From: Proteromonas lacertae
Taxonomy: Eukaryota > Sar > Bigyra > Opalinata > Proteromonadidae
Length of the DNA stretch: 64,000 nt
Direction of reading: 5' to 3'
NCBI GenBank assembly: GCA_002245135.1
Contig: NGBS01000317.1
Location: 1-64,000 of the forward strand
How positions within the stretch are numbered: position 1 is the stretch's first letter; each line of letters begins with the position of its first letter. A program made the translations under genes and the position numbers. Positions 9,911-22,430 of the stretch are shown one piece after another. The notes beneath the pieces were generated by a model. It had not been told where the DNA came from and did not search any database. It worked only from the letters and a program-made list of their open reading frames with translations.

Positions 9911-12333
9911 TTCATTTGGAGATGTAACAGAATGAGGTGTATCAATAGTAATAGGTAATGGAGCGTTTAAACATTCAGCCGAAAGTGAAAAATTCCTTAA
10001 TTTATTATATTCTTTTCGACTTTCCATTGAATAATATTTAGGAATATAATCTACTCCATAGATTGAGAATTTTCGAGAATTTTGTTTATTTAATTTTTCT
10101 AAATCAAACACAGGAGTGTTATAATTTTTATTCAAACTTTCTTTGATTTGTGAAAGTGTAAATTTTTCTCCAAATTCTTTGGTGACTAGAGTTCCACTTC
10201 GATTATAATAATTATTCAAATCTTTATGTAATTCTTCAAATGAAGTAGCTAATGTTTTAAAATTAAAATCATTTTTATTTATATTATGACAATTATAAAT
10301 CGTCAATATAAATAATCTCTTTAATTCTTTCAAACCTTCTTCAAAATCAGTTAATTGTAACTTTGTTTCAATCATTATTAAATCCATTAATAACAATGCA
10401 TAACTATATAATTTACTAAATACTCGAGGATCATCACATAACAACCAATAAGGAGTTTCACCTAATTCTTCACCATTAAATACACCATTGTTATTATTGT
10501 TATTGGATAAAAAACCTAATAATTTTGCCAACATATGAGTAATATTCAATCCAACAATGGCAAATGGATATTTATCAGTGTTTTGTGTTAAAATTCTTTT
10601 CAATTCATAATTATAATTATCACCAAAATATACCAAGTTTTCTAAACCTAAACATCCACTTTCTCTAAAATCTGTTATTGGATTTGTTTGTTGAAAACCT
10701 ATCCGTTTCCATAATTCACTTTCTTCGCTAAAAGGATATTTATCTATAGTTGCATTTTCTCCATTTTCTATTGATATTTGTAGAAGTACAATTGATTTCC
10801 ATATTCTCTTAAACAATGGTTTGTATGTATCATTCATTGAGACTGTTTCATTATAAAGTGAATAGATTCTTTTGATTGTATTTAATTTGATTGTCAATAT
10901 TTGCTATAGTTAATATATATATATATATATATATATTATACTTGTCTACTGATTCTTTCTTCTCTTAATGATTTTGTAACATCATTTTTAATCAAATCTT
11001 CAAATATTGTTTTAATCATTTTAAAAGGTCCAATATTCTTCATATCATAATTTTCTGGTAAATTCAAACGAAATAAAACATTTGTAAACATCGAAGCTAA
11101 TTGAGATTCAGCACAATTATTAAATTCTTTATTTTCAGGTAAGAGCAGATCATGGCAAAATGAAATAATATATTCCAAAATAGTTCGGTTTGGTATTTTG
11201 ATATTTTGTATTTGATTCAATAAACTACTGTGATAAGATGTAGTATTTCTCATAAAATATATAAACATTAAAGCTTCAAAGGATTCTTGTGTGATTAATG
11301 GAGATGTAACATTTTTTAGAAAATACAAAACTATACCACTTATTTGATATGGATTAACTTTAGATTCATCGAATTTGTGGTTGACAATGTAGTTATCAAT
11401 GATATTATCTAATTCGCTGACATTATGTGCTTTTTTGAATATATCTGGTGTTTTCATATGATGGCGAAGGTAATCAATAGAATCATACAAAATATCAGGA
11501 ATTGAAAGAAACGGATCTAATTTTGCATTTTTGGAATATTTACTAAATGATGTTAATGTAGGATAATCTATTTCCATTGGATTGTTTTTCATTGATTTAT
11601 ATACTGTTTTGATTGATGTCCATAGTGTTACTGCTGTTGATATCACCCCTGAGAGTAAAGATCCACTATTATCAGTTATTACTTCTAAATCATTGATTGA
11701 TTTTGTGGTATTTTCTTGATATAATAGCTGCTGTTTTTCTATAGATAAATTGATATGAATGGGTATCACTATTTTTAAGATTTCACTTAATTCACTTAGA
11801 AGGTCTGATCTAAGTAGGAAACTATAATCACAGTAGTATTCTGATATGACAGCCAATGATAACGTTCGAGTTGTAGCTGTTATAAAGCTACAATAGAGAT
11901 TACTATTCAATAACAACCTTATGAAACTCTTCTCTTTAAAATCATGTTCCTATCAGTGAAATAAAATAACAATATAGAGAATTATACCTTGTATGTTGAA
12001 TCAGCTTTATTAAAACACTCTTCAAATTGATTTTGAGTTCTACACAAACGACAGATAAAAGACCATAAAGTTTTGTTCGTTATAAGACCGTGGTACAATA
12101 TGTTTTGTAGAGAACATACTAATTCTCGTAGTGTAAGAGATTTATCATCCACGACATCTAAATTCTGAGAAGTAACCTCTTCTGATAGTTGATGTGTGTA
12201 TTGATAAACATTATACTATAAATGATAAATTCTTCTATACAAGAAAAGTAAATCTTTCTGAAGATGTTTGTATTTGGAATTGATGGTCTTTTAAAAGTAA
12301 TGAATCTGACGATTCACTCCTAAAAAACGACAT
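9338..12333 (-). CDS. RUN-RhoGAP-TLDc domain protein
   Basis: Four exons start at ATG 12333; introns lie about 12222-12246, 11949-11986 and 10898-10937. The N-terminal MSFFRSESSDSLLL leads into a RUN domain (ELVCSLQNILYHGLITNKTLWSF ... EYYCDYSFLLRS). A RhoGAP fold follows (PDILYDSIDYLRHHM ... GIVLYFLKNVTSPLIT ... EFNNCAESQLASMF). A TLDc domain closes the protein, with YSSYSHIGVGGGTSSAFYLD and ending LWVFEMK. RUN domains bind Rab/Rap GTPases, RhoGAP acts on Rho/Rac, and TLDc proteins bind V-ATPase or act in vesicle and oxidative-stress pathways. This should therefore be a membrane-traffic regulator. The expected Arg finger (GIFR) reads DIFKK, so GAP catalysis is doubtful. It is head-to-head with another RhoGAP gene 93 bp away. 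Confidence 0.82.
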
Positions 12334-12426
12334 GGTTATTCAATTGAAGTTTAAAAATCTTTTGGAAGTGTGATGTAAATTTTGACTTGTCAATTACATT
12401 GATTTTTTTTTTTTAATAATAGGAAG

Positions 12427-13452
12427 ATGAAAAACGATGTAATTCTTCAGTTGTGTAAAACTCTTTCAAAAAGATGTATATTATATATTTTATTTCATAT
12501 AGGTCTTAATACACCGAAATTATTTGAAACTGCTCCAGACAAAGGAATATCTACACTATTAGCAACTCAATTAAAATCTGGTATTTGCTGAATATATATT
12601 GTATTATTATAGGCAAGACTGATATTCTGAAGACAATGGATGAGACTGTGATGGGATCATGTTTTATGTTCCATCTAGCTGGTCTAAAAGCATCACTGAT
12701 AAGTTATGAACTACTAAAATGTAAAATGACAAATTTCACTGTAGATGTTGCTAAAGAAATACTTTCTTATTCATCACCTAGAGCATTGACTTATATCGAA
12801 AATATATTGAAATTACTCCAAGAACTAGCTTCAGAGAATCACAAGAATGGTTATAATACAAAATCGCTTTTATCACTATTTGCTCCATTATTATGTAAGC
12901 CGTATGTAAAATGTAAAGAAGATTCATTCTCATTGGCTAAAGAAGATGTATAGTTAATTATTAATTTTATTATTTCTTTAGATTGAAACTTTTTTATCTT
13001 TTATAATGGAACATTTGAGTGAAATATTTCCTGTATATTTTATATTTCTTTATATCTTATATTATTATTTAGGAAAAAGATAAATCAACAATAAAACACT
13101 CAAAATACGATGAAACAATCTTAATAGCCATCACCAACATCATAACTAATGAAAATAACAATAATAAAGAAGATGATAATATCTTACCTCCATCAAAGAT
13201 ATTATTATATTATAGAAGTAGAGATAGAAAGTGTAGTGAATTAAAAGACTATACAGAAGTACAAGATGATTTGTATAAGAAGATATCCAATTATGAGAAG
13301 TTATATAAAGAAGAATTTGGAGTTAAACCGTCTGTATATTTTTTTATTTAACTATTTTGTGTATAGGAAAAAGAAAGGATTCCTGTTGGTGATATTTATC
13401 ATGAATATGAAGAAATTACTTCACAAATATATAGTATATATATATATATATA

Positions 13453-13483
<31 letters not shown>

Positions 13484-14062
13484 TGAATAGAAAAGGCAGC
13501 CAATCAAATCCAATCATTCTATAAACATTATTCATTCAAATCAAAATCAAAAATATCAAATTCTTTACCAAAATATTCAATTCTTTCACTTACACCTGAT
13601 TTACCTGTTGAATTGTTAAGTAAACTAACTGATAATCAATTACATGACTTGAAAAGAACAATAAAAACTAATTTAGTTCAATTTGATAGAAAATATTACA
13701 TAGAAAATCATAAAAAGCCAAATATTAAAGATAAATCAAAAATTATGAGTGATTATAATAATTATAATATTATTAAATCTAAATTGAGTAAAAATAAGTA
13801 TATATTTGTATATTACAATAACAAATAGAAATGATATTAAATTGAGAGAATTGAAAGAAGAGAAAAGAGAAATAAAAAACAAAATATTGGCATTTGAAAA
13901 GAAATTTTATGAAGAGAATAAAAGAAAGATAAAATTTAAGGGAGATATAATAGGACATGAAGATTTATATCAACAATACTTTGTATATTAAGTGTAATAT
14001 ATATATTATAGGAGATAAAGAAGAAAATAATAGATGAAATAGAAAATTCAATAGAATTATAA
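12427..14062 (+). CDS. FAM13-like RhoGAP-fold protein
   Basis: About eight exons start at ATG 12427 (MKNDVILQLCKTLSKR); introns lie near 12489, 12581, 12948, 13030, 13335, 13431, 13799 and 13983. The first 180 residues form a RhoGAP fold (YIENILKLLQELA ... KSLLSLFAPLLCKP). The position of the Arg finger reads KLFETAP, so it looks non-catalytic. A low-complexity acidic middle follows. The C-terminus has two FAM13-type units: LTDNQLHDLKRTIKTNLVQFD...YYIENHKKP and LRELKEEKREIKNKILAFEKKFYEEN, then GDIIGHEDLYQQYFEIKKKI. That spacing matches the C-terminal helices of FAM13A-like proteins. It is divergent from the RUN-RhoGAP-TLDc gene. Confidence 0.78.
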
Positions 14063-14136
14063 ATATATTATATTGTTTTTATGTTTTTTGTTTTTTGTAA
14101 ATACTCACTTTACATAGTTATTATAAATTTATTTCA

Positions 14137-15366
14137 ATGAATTCATTTTCTACATGGTTGGACAATCATAATTATGAAGTATAAATATAATTGTTGATAC
14201 TTTTGTTGAGTTAGTGAATGGAGGGTTCTACAAAGATAGAATACTAAAAATTCGAGATATTACTAATAATTCAAATCAATTAATAAAAATATTGGATGTG
14301 AGTGAGTTAGATTCAAAAGTAATTGATGAAGTGGTTTATACGATGAATAGAATAAATAATATGAATATATCTGGTTTATTGAAATACAAAATCATAGAAA
14401 AAGATGAAACACAGTTTTATCGAGTGATGAAAGAATATACAACTCATTTAGATATAATAAACCCTCTTAAAATACTTTGATGATAGTGGTTCATATGAAG
14501 TATTAAATGGAATATTGATGATACTAAAGAGTTTAAATAAAAATGGGACATTTCACAGTGATTTAAAACCCTCAAATATCTTTTTGAATGACGAAAATGA
14601 AGTGATTTTGAGTGATTATTTAAATAATCTGTTATATAAAGGAAGAGAAATGAAAAGAGTAAGAAAAGAAGAAGATTTATGTTTTGTTTGTTATGATGAA
14701 TTATTAGGAAAAGAATTAGATATTTCAAGTGATATTTGGAATTTTGGATTAATATTTTACTATATAATAAGTGGAAAATATCCATTTCTTGGTTCAAATA
14801 TGTTAGAAACAATGAAGAACATCGAAAATGTGAATTATGAACCTATAGAATGTGAAGATGAACTTGATTATTTAAACTTTTTTGTTAATAAAATTCTTCA
14901 AAAAGAAAAGAAAGATCGAACAAATATAAACAATATAGTGAAAGAATTTGAAAATATTTATAATATCAACATCTTCGATCTATTACACGCAAAAGATAAT
15001 GAAGAAAATAGATTAGCTTCATTGGATGATCAAATAAGTCGTCTTAATGGTGATACATCAATGTTGACTGATCCAAAGTATGATTGGATGAGTGATGAAG
15101 CAAAACCTTATTGTGCAGATAGAATTATAAATCTTGTGAAGTATACGTTAAGCCAAAATTCACCAGAGTTAATATTACTTGGTAGAAAATCTGGTATATT
15201 AAGGGCTTTACATTATTCATATCCTTTCTGGAAGGATAATACCGAATTAGAATGTTATTGTGAAAAATTACTGAAATTTACTAATAAATATCTTAAAACA
15301 AATTTTACTTTCAAAGAGTTTAATAGAGCTTTGTGTAAAGCAATCGATTATATAGAAGGGTATTAG
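14137..15366 (+). CDS. Degenerate protein kinase
   Basis: ATG at 14137 (MNSFSTWLDNHNYE) is followed by a GTATAA intron, then an N-lobe-like region. The catalytic loop HSDLKPSNIFLND keeps the Asp. The DFG position reads LSDY, and SSDIWNFGLIFYYIISGKYPF marks subdomain IX. The C-terminal 140 residues are a separate unrecognised domain (YDWMSDEAKPYCADRI ... AIDYIEGY). The reading frame shifts by one base between VMKEYTTHLDIINPL and KYFDDSGSYEVL, at a run of four A (14469-14472). Treating the run as three A restores one continuous protein. It may be related to the window's pseudokinase-LRR genes, but it has no LRR. Convergent with the next gene, 84 bp apart. Confidence 0.65.
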
Positions 15367-15449
15367 TAATAAAAGAAAGAAATTAATTAAATGAATAAAA
15401 TTCTTTTGAAATCATTTTTCTAGAAACACACATCAATATTTAAATTACA

Positions 15450-17972
15450 TTATTTATTACTTTTACCAATTGTGTTTCTGCTTCTTTTAGGAAGACTGGG
15501 ATTCATTCTTAATGGTCGATTCTGAGGAATTGGCATTTCGGAATAATCTATTTCATTTTAATATATAATCGACAATAATATAAATAAATACAAGATCGAT
15601 ATGACAAATATGAACTATCATCACCAAATACTGAGGGAGGAGGCAAAGAGGATGGTTTTCTACAACTAAATTTACTTCTAATGCATAATAATAATAATAT
15701 ATACATATGTCTTTCCCATTTTTCGTCGATTGTATTTAAATCACTTTTCAGTTTAGCTTCTTCTTCTTGTAGTTTTTGATAGGATTCTGTTAATAAATTC
15801 TATCATTATAATATAAATATAAATAAATACCAATTTTGGAACTTTATTTTCTTTAACGAAAACTGGTTCATCAGAATATTTGGGTTTTATTATTTCTATA
15901 TTTTGTTGTGGTTGATAGTATTGTCTTTCATTCTGTTGTTGTTGTTGTTGTTGACAAGAAGGAGGCGGTGGTTGATAATAACTTTCTTCTTTTACTCTAC
16001 TTTTCTATTATTATAATATATAATATAAATATTATATATATACAATTTCTGAAACAGATCTTTTCTTATTTGTTTTGATTTTATCACTGTATTTTGGATA
16101 TTTCCCATTATACAAATAAATATTTCGTCTTTCAGCAATTTCTTTTCTCTTCAAATCTTCATCAATTGAACTTTTTCTAATACTCGAAAACTCTCTTCTT
16201 ACACCAATCTTTATTTCACTTTTCCTCTTATTATTATTATTATTTTCTTCTTTTTTCTTTTCTCCTGGAACTGTGTAAATCTCTGAACAATTTGAATATA
16301 TACTCCATCCCTCTGAATTGTGAGCTTTTATACGAAATCGATAGTTATAACCACTTTTTAAATTATCATATGTATAATTCAAATTTCGAATTATTCCATT
16401 TCCTACATTCTTCCAAATTCCATCAGGATAGATTTGATATTGTAACATATAACTATCAATTTTATAATACTTCTTTCGTTTGTCATTCTTATTTTCATTC
16501 CATTTTATCAATAAACAAGTTGGTTTTAATGCAAATAGTGTTGGAGCATCAGGTTGTTTTGGAGGATATTTTTCTCTTCGTTTTTGAATATCATTACTTA
16601 TTTCATCATTCCACTGTTTTCGTCTTGGTTTGGAATTGTTTGATTCATTTATATTTTCTTGATTCTTTAGATTTTCAGAGTTTTTCTTTGAAGCTACTTT
16701 AGCCCATAATGGTAAATCTTCTTCTTCTTCCACTTCCACTTCTTTTGGTTGTGGTTTATGTGCTTTTGCTTCTTCTTCTTCTTCTTCTTTAAATAGAGGA
16801 GACATTATTCTATTATTTGGTTTTTCATTTTCTTCTGCTTTTGTATGAAAATCTAAATCTATATCAAATACAGGTAAGTTGATTTTTGGCTTATGTGGTG
16901 ATATAATTGGTGATCTTTCTTCTATTAAACTGTGAATATGATTTGATGGTGATGATGATGATATATGAATAGATTCAAATGCATTCTTTACATTTCTTGT
17001 TGGAGATTGAGGTTTAGCTAATAATGGCTGTCTTTGTTGTTGTATTTGTTGATATTGAGAATGTTGTGGAGGTGGTTGTTGTTGATATTGTTGTTGGTAT
17101 ATTTGTTGGTTTGTTGTTGATTTTGCTGATATTGTTGTAGATGAGACTGTTGTTGAATAGGTGTTTGCTTATGTTGTTGTTGTTGTTGAGAATTATTCTG
17201 TTGTTTCATATTCTGTATCTTCTGTTGAATCAATTGATATTTTTGTCTTTCCAATTGTAATTGTTTTTGATAATCAGGTTCTTGCTGCTGTAGTTGTTGG
17301 TTCTGTTGATATTGTTGTTTTAATTTCAATAATTGTATTTGTTGCTGTTGTTGAATAACTTGTCTTTTCTGTTGAAGTCTTTGATATTCTAATCTTTTTC
17401 TTTCCATCCTTTCTTCCTCTTCTTTTTTAGCTTTTTCTTTCTCTTTTTCTTGATTTATATCTGGAGATAATATATGTTCTTCTTCTTCTTTTTGTTGTTT
17501 TGGTTGTGCTTCTGGTGAATTATTGTCACTCATTGGTGGAGGTGGGATGGAATAAAACTCAAAATTAGGTTTATAATCATGATAAGTAACTGGTGAAGAT
17601 GGTTTTTCATTTTCATAGGAATAATTGTAATGTGATGGAGATGAAGAAAATACAGGAGGTTTGTATTCATTATGACTAGGTGACTCTATTAAAGGAGAGA
17701 AATCATCTTCAATTGTTTGTGGATTGCTTACTATTGGAATGTTTGGTTGTTGATTTATAATTTTAGGAGGTGATGGCGATACTATAAAATCATCTGGTAT
17801 TACTTCTGCATCATTTATGAAAGTATGAACTATAGGCCCAGTTCCTGAATATTCTATATATAAAATTAATATATGTGACATTATACCTAGCGAATCTTCA
17901 AATGGAGAGGAACTTGAGCCAAATTTCTATAATTTCATATTATAAATATATTTATACTGGAGAACTATCCAT
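15450..17972 (-). CDS. Gln-rich coiled-coil protein with fibronectin type III domain
   Basis: ATG at 17972 (MDSSP) is followed by several exons to the stop at 15450. The N-terminal third is Pro/Ser-rich, then a long Glu/Lys/Gln coiled coil (about 17480-17050) with poly-Q runs. A fibronectin type III domain follows (LKPTCLLIKWNENKN ... YRFRIKAHNSEGWSIYSN, about 16560-16260), then a basic and Pro/Gln tail with QKLQEEEAKLKSDL and an end in GKSNK. The frame changes by one base inside the CAA repeats near 17060-17120. Repeat slippage or an assembly error there is likely, because both flanks read openly. Intracellular FN3 plus coiled coil suggests a structural or scaffold protein; no family assigned. 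Confidence 0.65.
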
Positions 17973-18089
17973 ACTATTTTAAAATATTAGTTTATAAAAC
18001 CTTAATTTTTGCTTAATTACGAAATATAGAGAAAAATTAAAATTATTTTGAATTAAACTTGATGAAAGCTTGACATTGGATTTTGAATA

Positions 18090-20168
18090 ATGAGTAAGTA
18101 CTACATAGGGCTTCAAGTTCCATCAGTGTCAGAAATAGTAGTTGATCTTGAAACAGTATATTTATAGAATATTGGATTAACAGGCAATAAAAGCTAAATT
18201 TGATTTTATTGTTGCTCCTTTAGTTCATCCATCCTACCAAAGAGATAGTAATGGTGTATCTGATTCTAGAGAGGAACCTTTGACTTGTATATTTGTCCAA
18301 TATTGTATTTTTTAGATTCAGATGTTTATATAAGTGGAGTTAAATGGTCCAGTCTAGTTGCTGGATATATTTCATCGTGGATAGACCTAGATTCAAAATC
18401 AGAAAATTTCCGAAAATCTTCAGAAGTTGCATTTAAAGAAGAAATACTGTGGGGATCTCATTTGGGTGTTCCAGTAGTTATGTGTCCATACCCATCAGAG
18501 TCATGTTATAACTATGCTTCAATATTGAATACTTTATACACTGAACTACATTACTTGAATTGTTGGATAAAAATCCCACTTATTGATCCAGAAGTGATAT
18601 TAAACCCAGATAATGAATATAATGACAATAATAATACCAATATTAAATATGATACTTGGGAAAGATGGAATACATTTCGAACTATGTGTAATTATAGGGA
18701 CAATTTAAGTGTAGCAATAGAAATGACATTAGATTTACCCACTGATATGAATTTAATAAACAGATGGTATTGTGAACCAGTAGAAGCGTTGATTTTACCA
18801 ACATCCATATTTGTAACGAATATGAAAGATGGTAATCCAGTTTTGCCAAGTAATCTACATAAGGAATTTATTATTAATATGTTGGATAGAAAAGTACAGT
18901 TGATTATTAGTGGAAGGCCAAGACATCCTGATGGTTTTAAACCATATTTAGATGTATATATTTGATAATATTTTTTCTTCTTTCTTTTTTATAGTTTTAT
19001 TATTTATTCAATATCTATTTATATATTTATTAGTATATTCACTCAATAACTGAATCAATTCCTCCTATTACACCAAGTGAAGCACATTTAAGAGCGTATA
19101 TAGATGTATTACAATTACCACTTCAGCCATTAATGGATAATTTAGAATCTCAAATATATGAAGTCTTTGAAACTGATCCAGTCAAATATGTAGAATATGA
19201 AAGAAGTGTATGTGAAAGTTTATTAAAGTTTGATGTTGATAAAGAAGTAGTAGTGATGGTGGTAGGAGCTGGAAGAGGACCACTTGTTCAGAGATGTATA
19301 AATGCATCAAATAAAACAAATAGAAAAATAGTATAATAATTATTATTTAATATATATATATATATTATAGAAATTATATGCAATAGAAAAGAATCCCAAT
19401 GCAGTAATAACATTACGTAACAAAAATATCACTGATTGGAATAACTCTGTAACAATCATCTCTAAAGATATGAGAGATGTAGAAATATCTGACGAAAAAA
19501 AAGCTGATATTATTGTCTCTGAATTGTTAGGATCATTTAGTGATAATGAACTATCACCTGAATGTTTAGATGGAGCAGAAAAACTACTCAAAAATCCAAG
19601 TGGAATTTCTATTCCTAAAAATTATACTTCTTTCTTATGCCCTATTAGTTCACCTGTTGTATATCAGACAGTATATTTATATGATATTTTTATATTAATT
19701 TGTTTAAATTAGATTAAAAGAAGGAATGAAATAAAAAATAATAGTTTTGAATTGCCATATATAGTTCATTTTCAACATATTAATGTATTAAGTGATATTA
19801 AAAAATGTTTTCATTTCACTCATCCAAAGTTTAGTGATAATATTGATAATAATAGATATATAGAATTGACTTGGGAATGTCAATGTAATAGCGTTTTACA
19901 TGGATTTAGAGGTTATTTTGAAACTCAATTAACTGATAATATTATGTTGAGTATCAATCCTGATACTATTACTAGTAAAATGGAGAGTTGGTTACCAATA
20001 TTTTTCCCGTTAACAAAATGTGAATATGTTAAGAAAGGAGATATTATAAAGTTATGTATGTGGAGAAAAGTGAATAAAAGAAAAGTGTGGTATGAATGGT
20101 GCTTAGTTAGTCCATGTAAATCTTTTATTCATAATGAAGGAGGTAAGAATTATTGGATTGGATTATAA
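18090..20168 (+). CDS. PRMT5: Protein arginine N-methyltransferase 5
   Basis: Six exons start at ATG 18090 ([16 protein letters not shown]). The N-terminal TIM barrel includes LPTSIFVTN and the conserved [17 protein letters not shown] with [11 protein letters not shown]. The SAM pocket [13 protein letters not shown] is intact. The double-E loop reads [17 protein letters not shown], the PRMT5 signature. The beta-barrel ends with [13 protein letters not shown]5 makes symmetric dimethylarginine on Sm proteins, histones and other RG-rich proteins; all active-site motifs I can see are present. Length (about 620 residues after splicing) fits the family. It is divergent from the FN3 protein, with 117 bp between starts. 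No MEP50 partner is recognisable here. Confidence 0.93.
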
Positions 20169-20352
20169 GAGTAGATATGATATTAAATTATTATTTTTTT
20201 GTATGATATTTTTTGTTTTTGTTGTAATAATGAATAGAATATATGCAATGTTGAAGCAATTAAGCATAAAATCATGTAGTAATATGCTCTCTATATAAAG
20301 ATGATGTTAAATTTGAATGAAACGAATATATATTTAAAAACTCCAATAAAAG

Positions 20353-22061
20353 ATGATGGTGAGTAAAAAACTAGACAGTGATGGGTATAAAATACCGATT
20401 GTAATGAATAGATTGATAACTCATTTGGTTAACCAAAACTTTAGTGATGTAGAATTTAATGTTCAAGGAACTAGTATGAAAGGAGTAAAAGTATTGGTGT
20501 GCAGTCAAAATGAAGCATTAAACCAAATTATTAACGATTCTTTAGCTCCCTCTGTAATTGATATCAGTCCAGAGATAAAGCCTTCCACATTCGATTCTTT
20601 ATTAACCTATTATGGCTATGGAACAGTAAGAATTGATGATGATAATGTAATTGACATAATCTATATGTGTGTGAGTTATGGCGAAACTAATCTACTTAAT
20701 ATATGCATTAAATACGTATACGATCATTTTAAATTCAAACTCGCAGAAAAACTATTCTCCAACATAGAGATTCTTAATTCAAGAAATCTTGTTGAAACAA
20801 AGCAACTAATTCGCTCATATATTCCAATATATGGTAGTTATATATTATCTAATAATGATATGATGTATCAATTTGAACCACAAATAATAGAAGAAATACT
20901 AAGAACCAATAACCTAGTAACAGAAAGTGAAGAGTTTTTATTAAATAGAATATTGTGTTATTATAAAGAAAATTGTAATATTAATGGTAATAGCAAAGAG
21001 ATGCAAGATATTTTATCAAAATTGTTATTACTAATCAAATGGAATGAAATTCCAAAAGAAAAAATCAATCCAGATTTACTATCATTACCTCATTTTAGCA
21101 ATATTGTCAATAACTCAACATTTCAAATGAACCAAAGAATATATTTCAGTATATATATATATATATATTATTGTTATTATAAATGTAAATGTAATAGAGT
21201 TACCTGTTACTTCCAATGATTTGTTAAATGAAATTATATTGAAATGTTGCTATGGTTTATTCGTTAATACTGTAAATCTAAATGATGAAATATGTCTCAA
21301 AATAAAATGCGTAAATATTAATGACTATTTGAGAGAACTGTTTGAATGCAATAACATTAAATTAGAAATTATAATTATTTTGCTTATTCATGAATATACA
21401 ATCTATGTTAATCGTATAATATATATAATATTATATTTGTTTTTTATCTTTATATATATATATATATATAGTTGGAGTTTATTATTCCAAGATAATGAAT
21501 GATATTATGAACTTTTACAAGTTTAATATTGGTAATGGAAGAGAGAAAGTGTTTTGTGAAGCTGCAGTGAAATGTTTAAGTTATTTTGTATCTAACAGTA
21601 TATCTATCCTATTGTAAATCATTTCTAATATAATAATATAGGTGATAATATAATAAAAATAGTTAATAATTGTGGTGATAATATCATTTATTTCATACTA
21701 AATATTGATTATAACCTATCGCATACAGCAAAGAGTAAGTTAGTGGAGTATTTATGTAATATTAAAAACAACAATAATAACAAAATGGAAGAAATAAGAC
21801 AAAGTATAAAAGATGAGAAGATTGTCCAATATATTGATAGTATATTATTCTGCTAATGTTTGTATTTCTTTAGGTTATAATCATTTTTCAACTTTATCTC
21901 TTAGAGATAGTTTGTCACCTGATAATTACACATTTGCTCCAGAGGAGTGTAGAAAATGTAAAAGAGGCTATAGATATGATGATAGTGAAGATGGATATGC
22001 AGAACAATTTAGTGAAACAAAGAGAATTAAAACAATAGAATTAAATAACTTATTTAAATAA
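20353..22061 (+). CDS. Divergent BTB-BACK domain protein
   Basis: Five exons run from ATG 20353 (MMVSKKLDSDGYKIP); introns start near 21152, 21416, 21600 and 21841. The N-terminus resembles a BTB domain (HLVNQNFSDVEFNVQGT ... LLTYYGYGTVRIDDDNV), followed by a BACK-like helical region (NNLVTESEEFLLNRILCYYKEN). The C-terminal half is a helical repeat-like region ending in a Cys-containing acidic tail (PEECRKCKRGYRY). It resembles the BTB gene at 6.8-8.9 kb but lacks its SPRY end. A Cullin-3 adaptor role would be inference. The stop is three bases from the stop of the opposing small gene. Confidence 0.65.
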
Positions 22062-22064
22062 TTA

Positions 22065-22317
22065 TTAACTTTGTTTCATAAATGTATCTTTGACCATTCT
22101 GTTTCCGAAGAACATACATAGTATAACACAAAAGAAACTAATTCCAAAAACTATTGAAACTACGAATATTGTAATTGCCTTATGAAAATCAAATATATAA
22201 CACAATATTATAAATGTGATTAATAAAATTGAAATACTCCAAATTGAATCAGAAGAAAGATCTATTCTTATATAACACCATTATACTAAATTTATGTTCC
22301 TCATTCTGTTCTTCCAT
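22065..22317 (-). CDS. Small two-helix membrane protein
   Basis: ATG at 22317 gives MEEQNEEHKF. After an unclear junction near 22265-22290, where a short GTATAA...AG intron or a one-base shift is needed, the sequence reads DLSSDSIWSISILLITF onward. It has two hydrophobic helices separated by DFHK and ends MVKDTFMKQS. I do not recognise the family. It is the only coding material between two plus-strand genes: tail-to-tail with the BTB gene, 113 bp head-to-head from the MFS transporter. The exact splice is uncertain. Confidence 0.45.
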
Positions 22318-22430
22318 TAATCTATTTTCTTCTTAAATTATGCGACTGATTAGAAAAACAACAATTCTCAAATTAGATTTTAATTGAAATTTTTTTTCAT
22401 AAACCTAATTTTATATTCTATTTTGCTAAA

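Noticed and set aside
10895-10897. Separate gene starting at a TTG codon for the TLDc part
   Set aside because: A GTATAA...TAG intron at 10898-10937 joins it in frame to the RhoGAP exon, giving one protein from ATG 12333.
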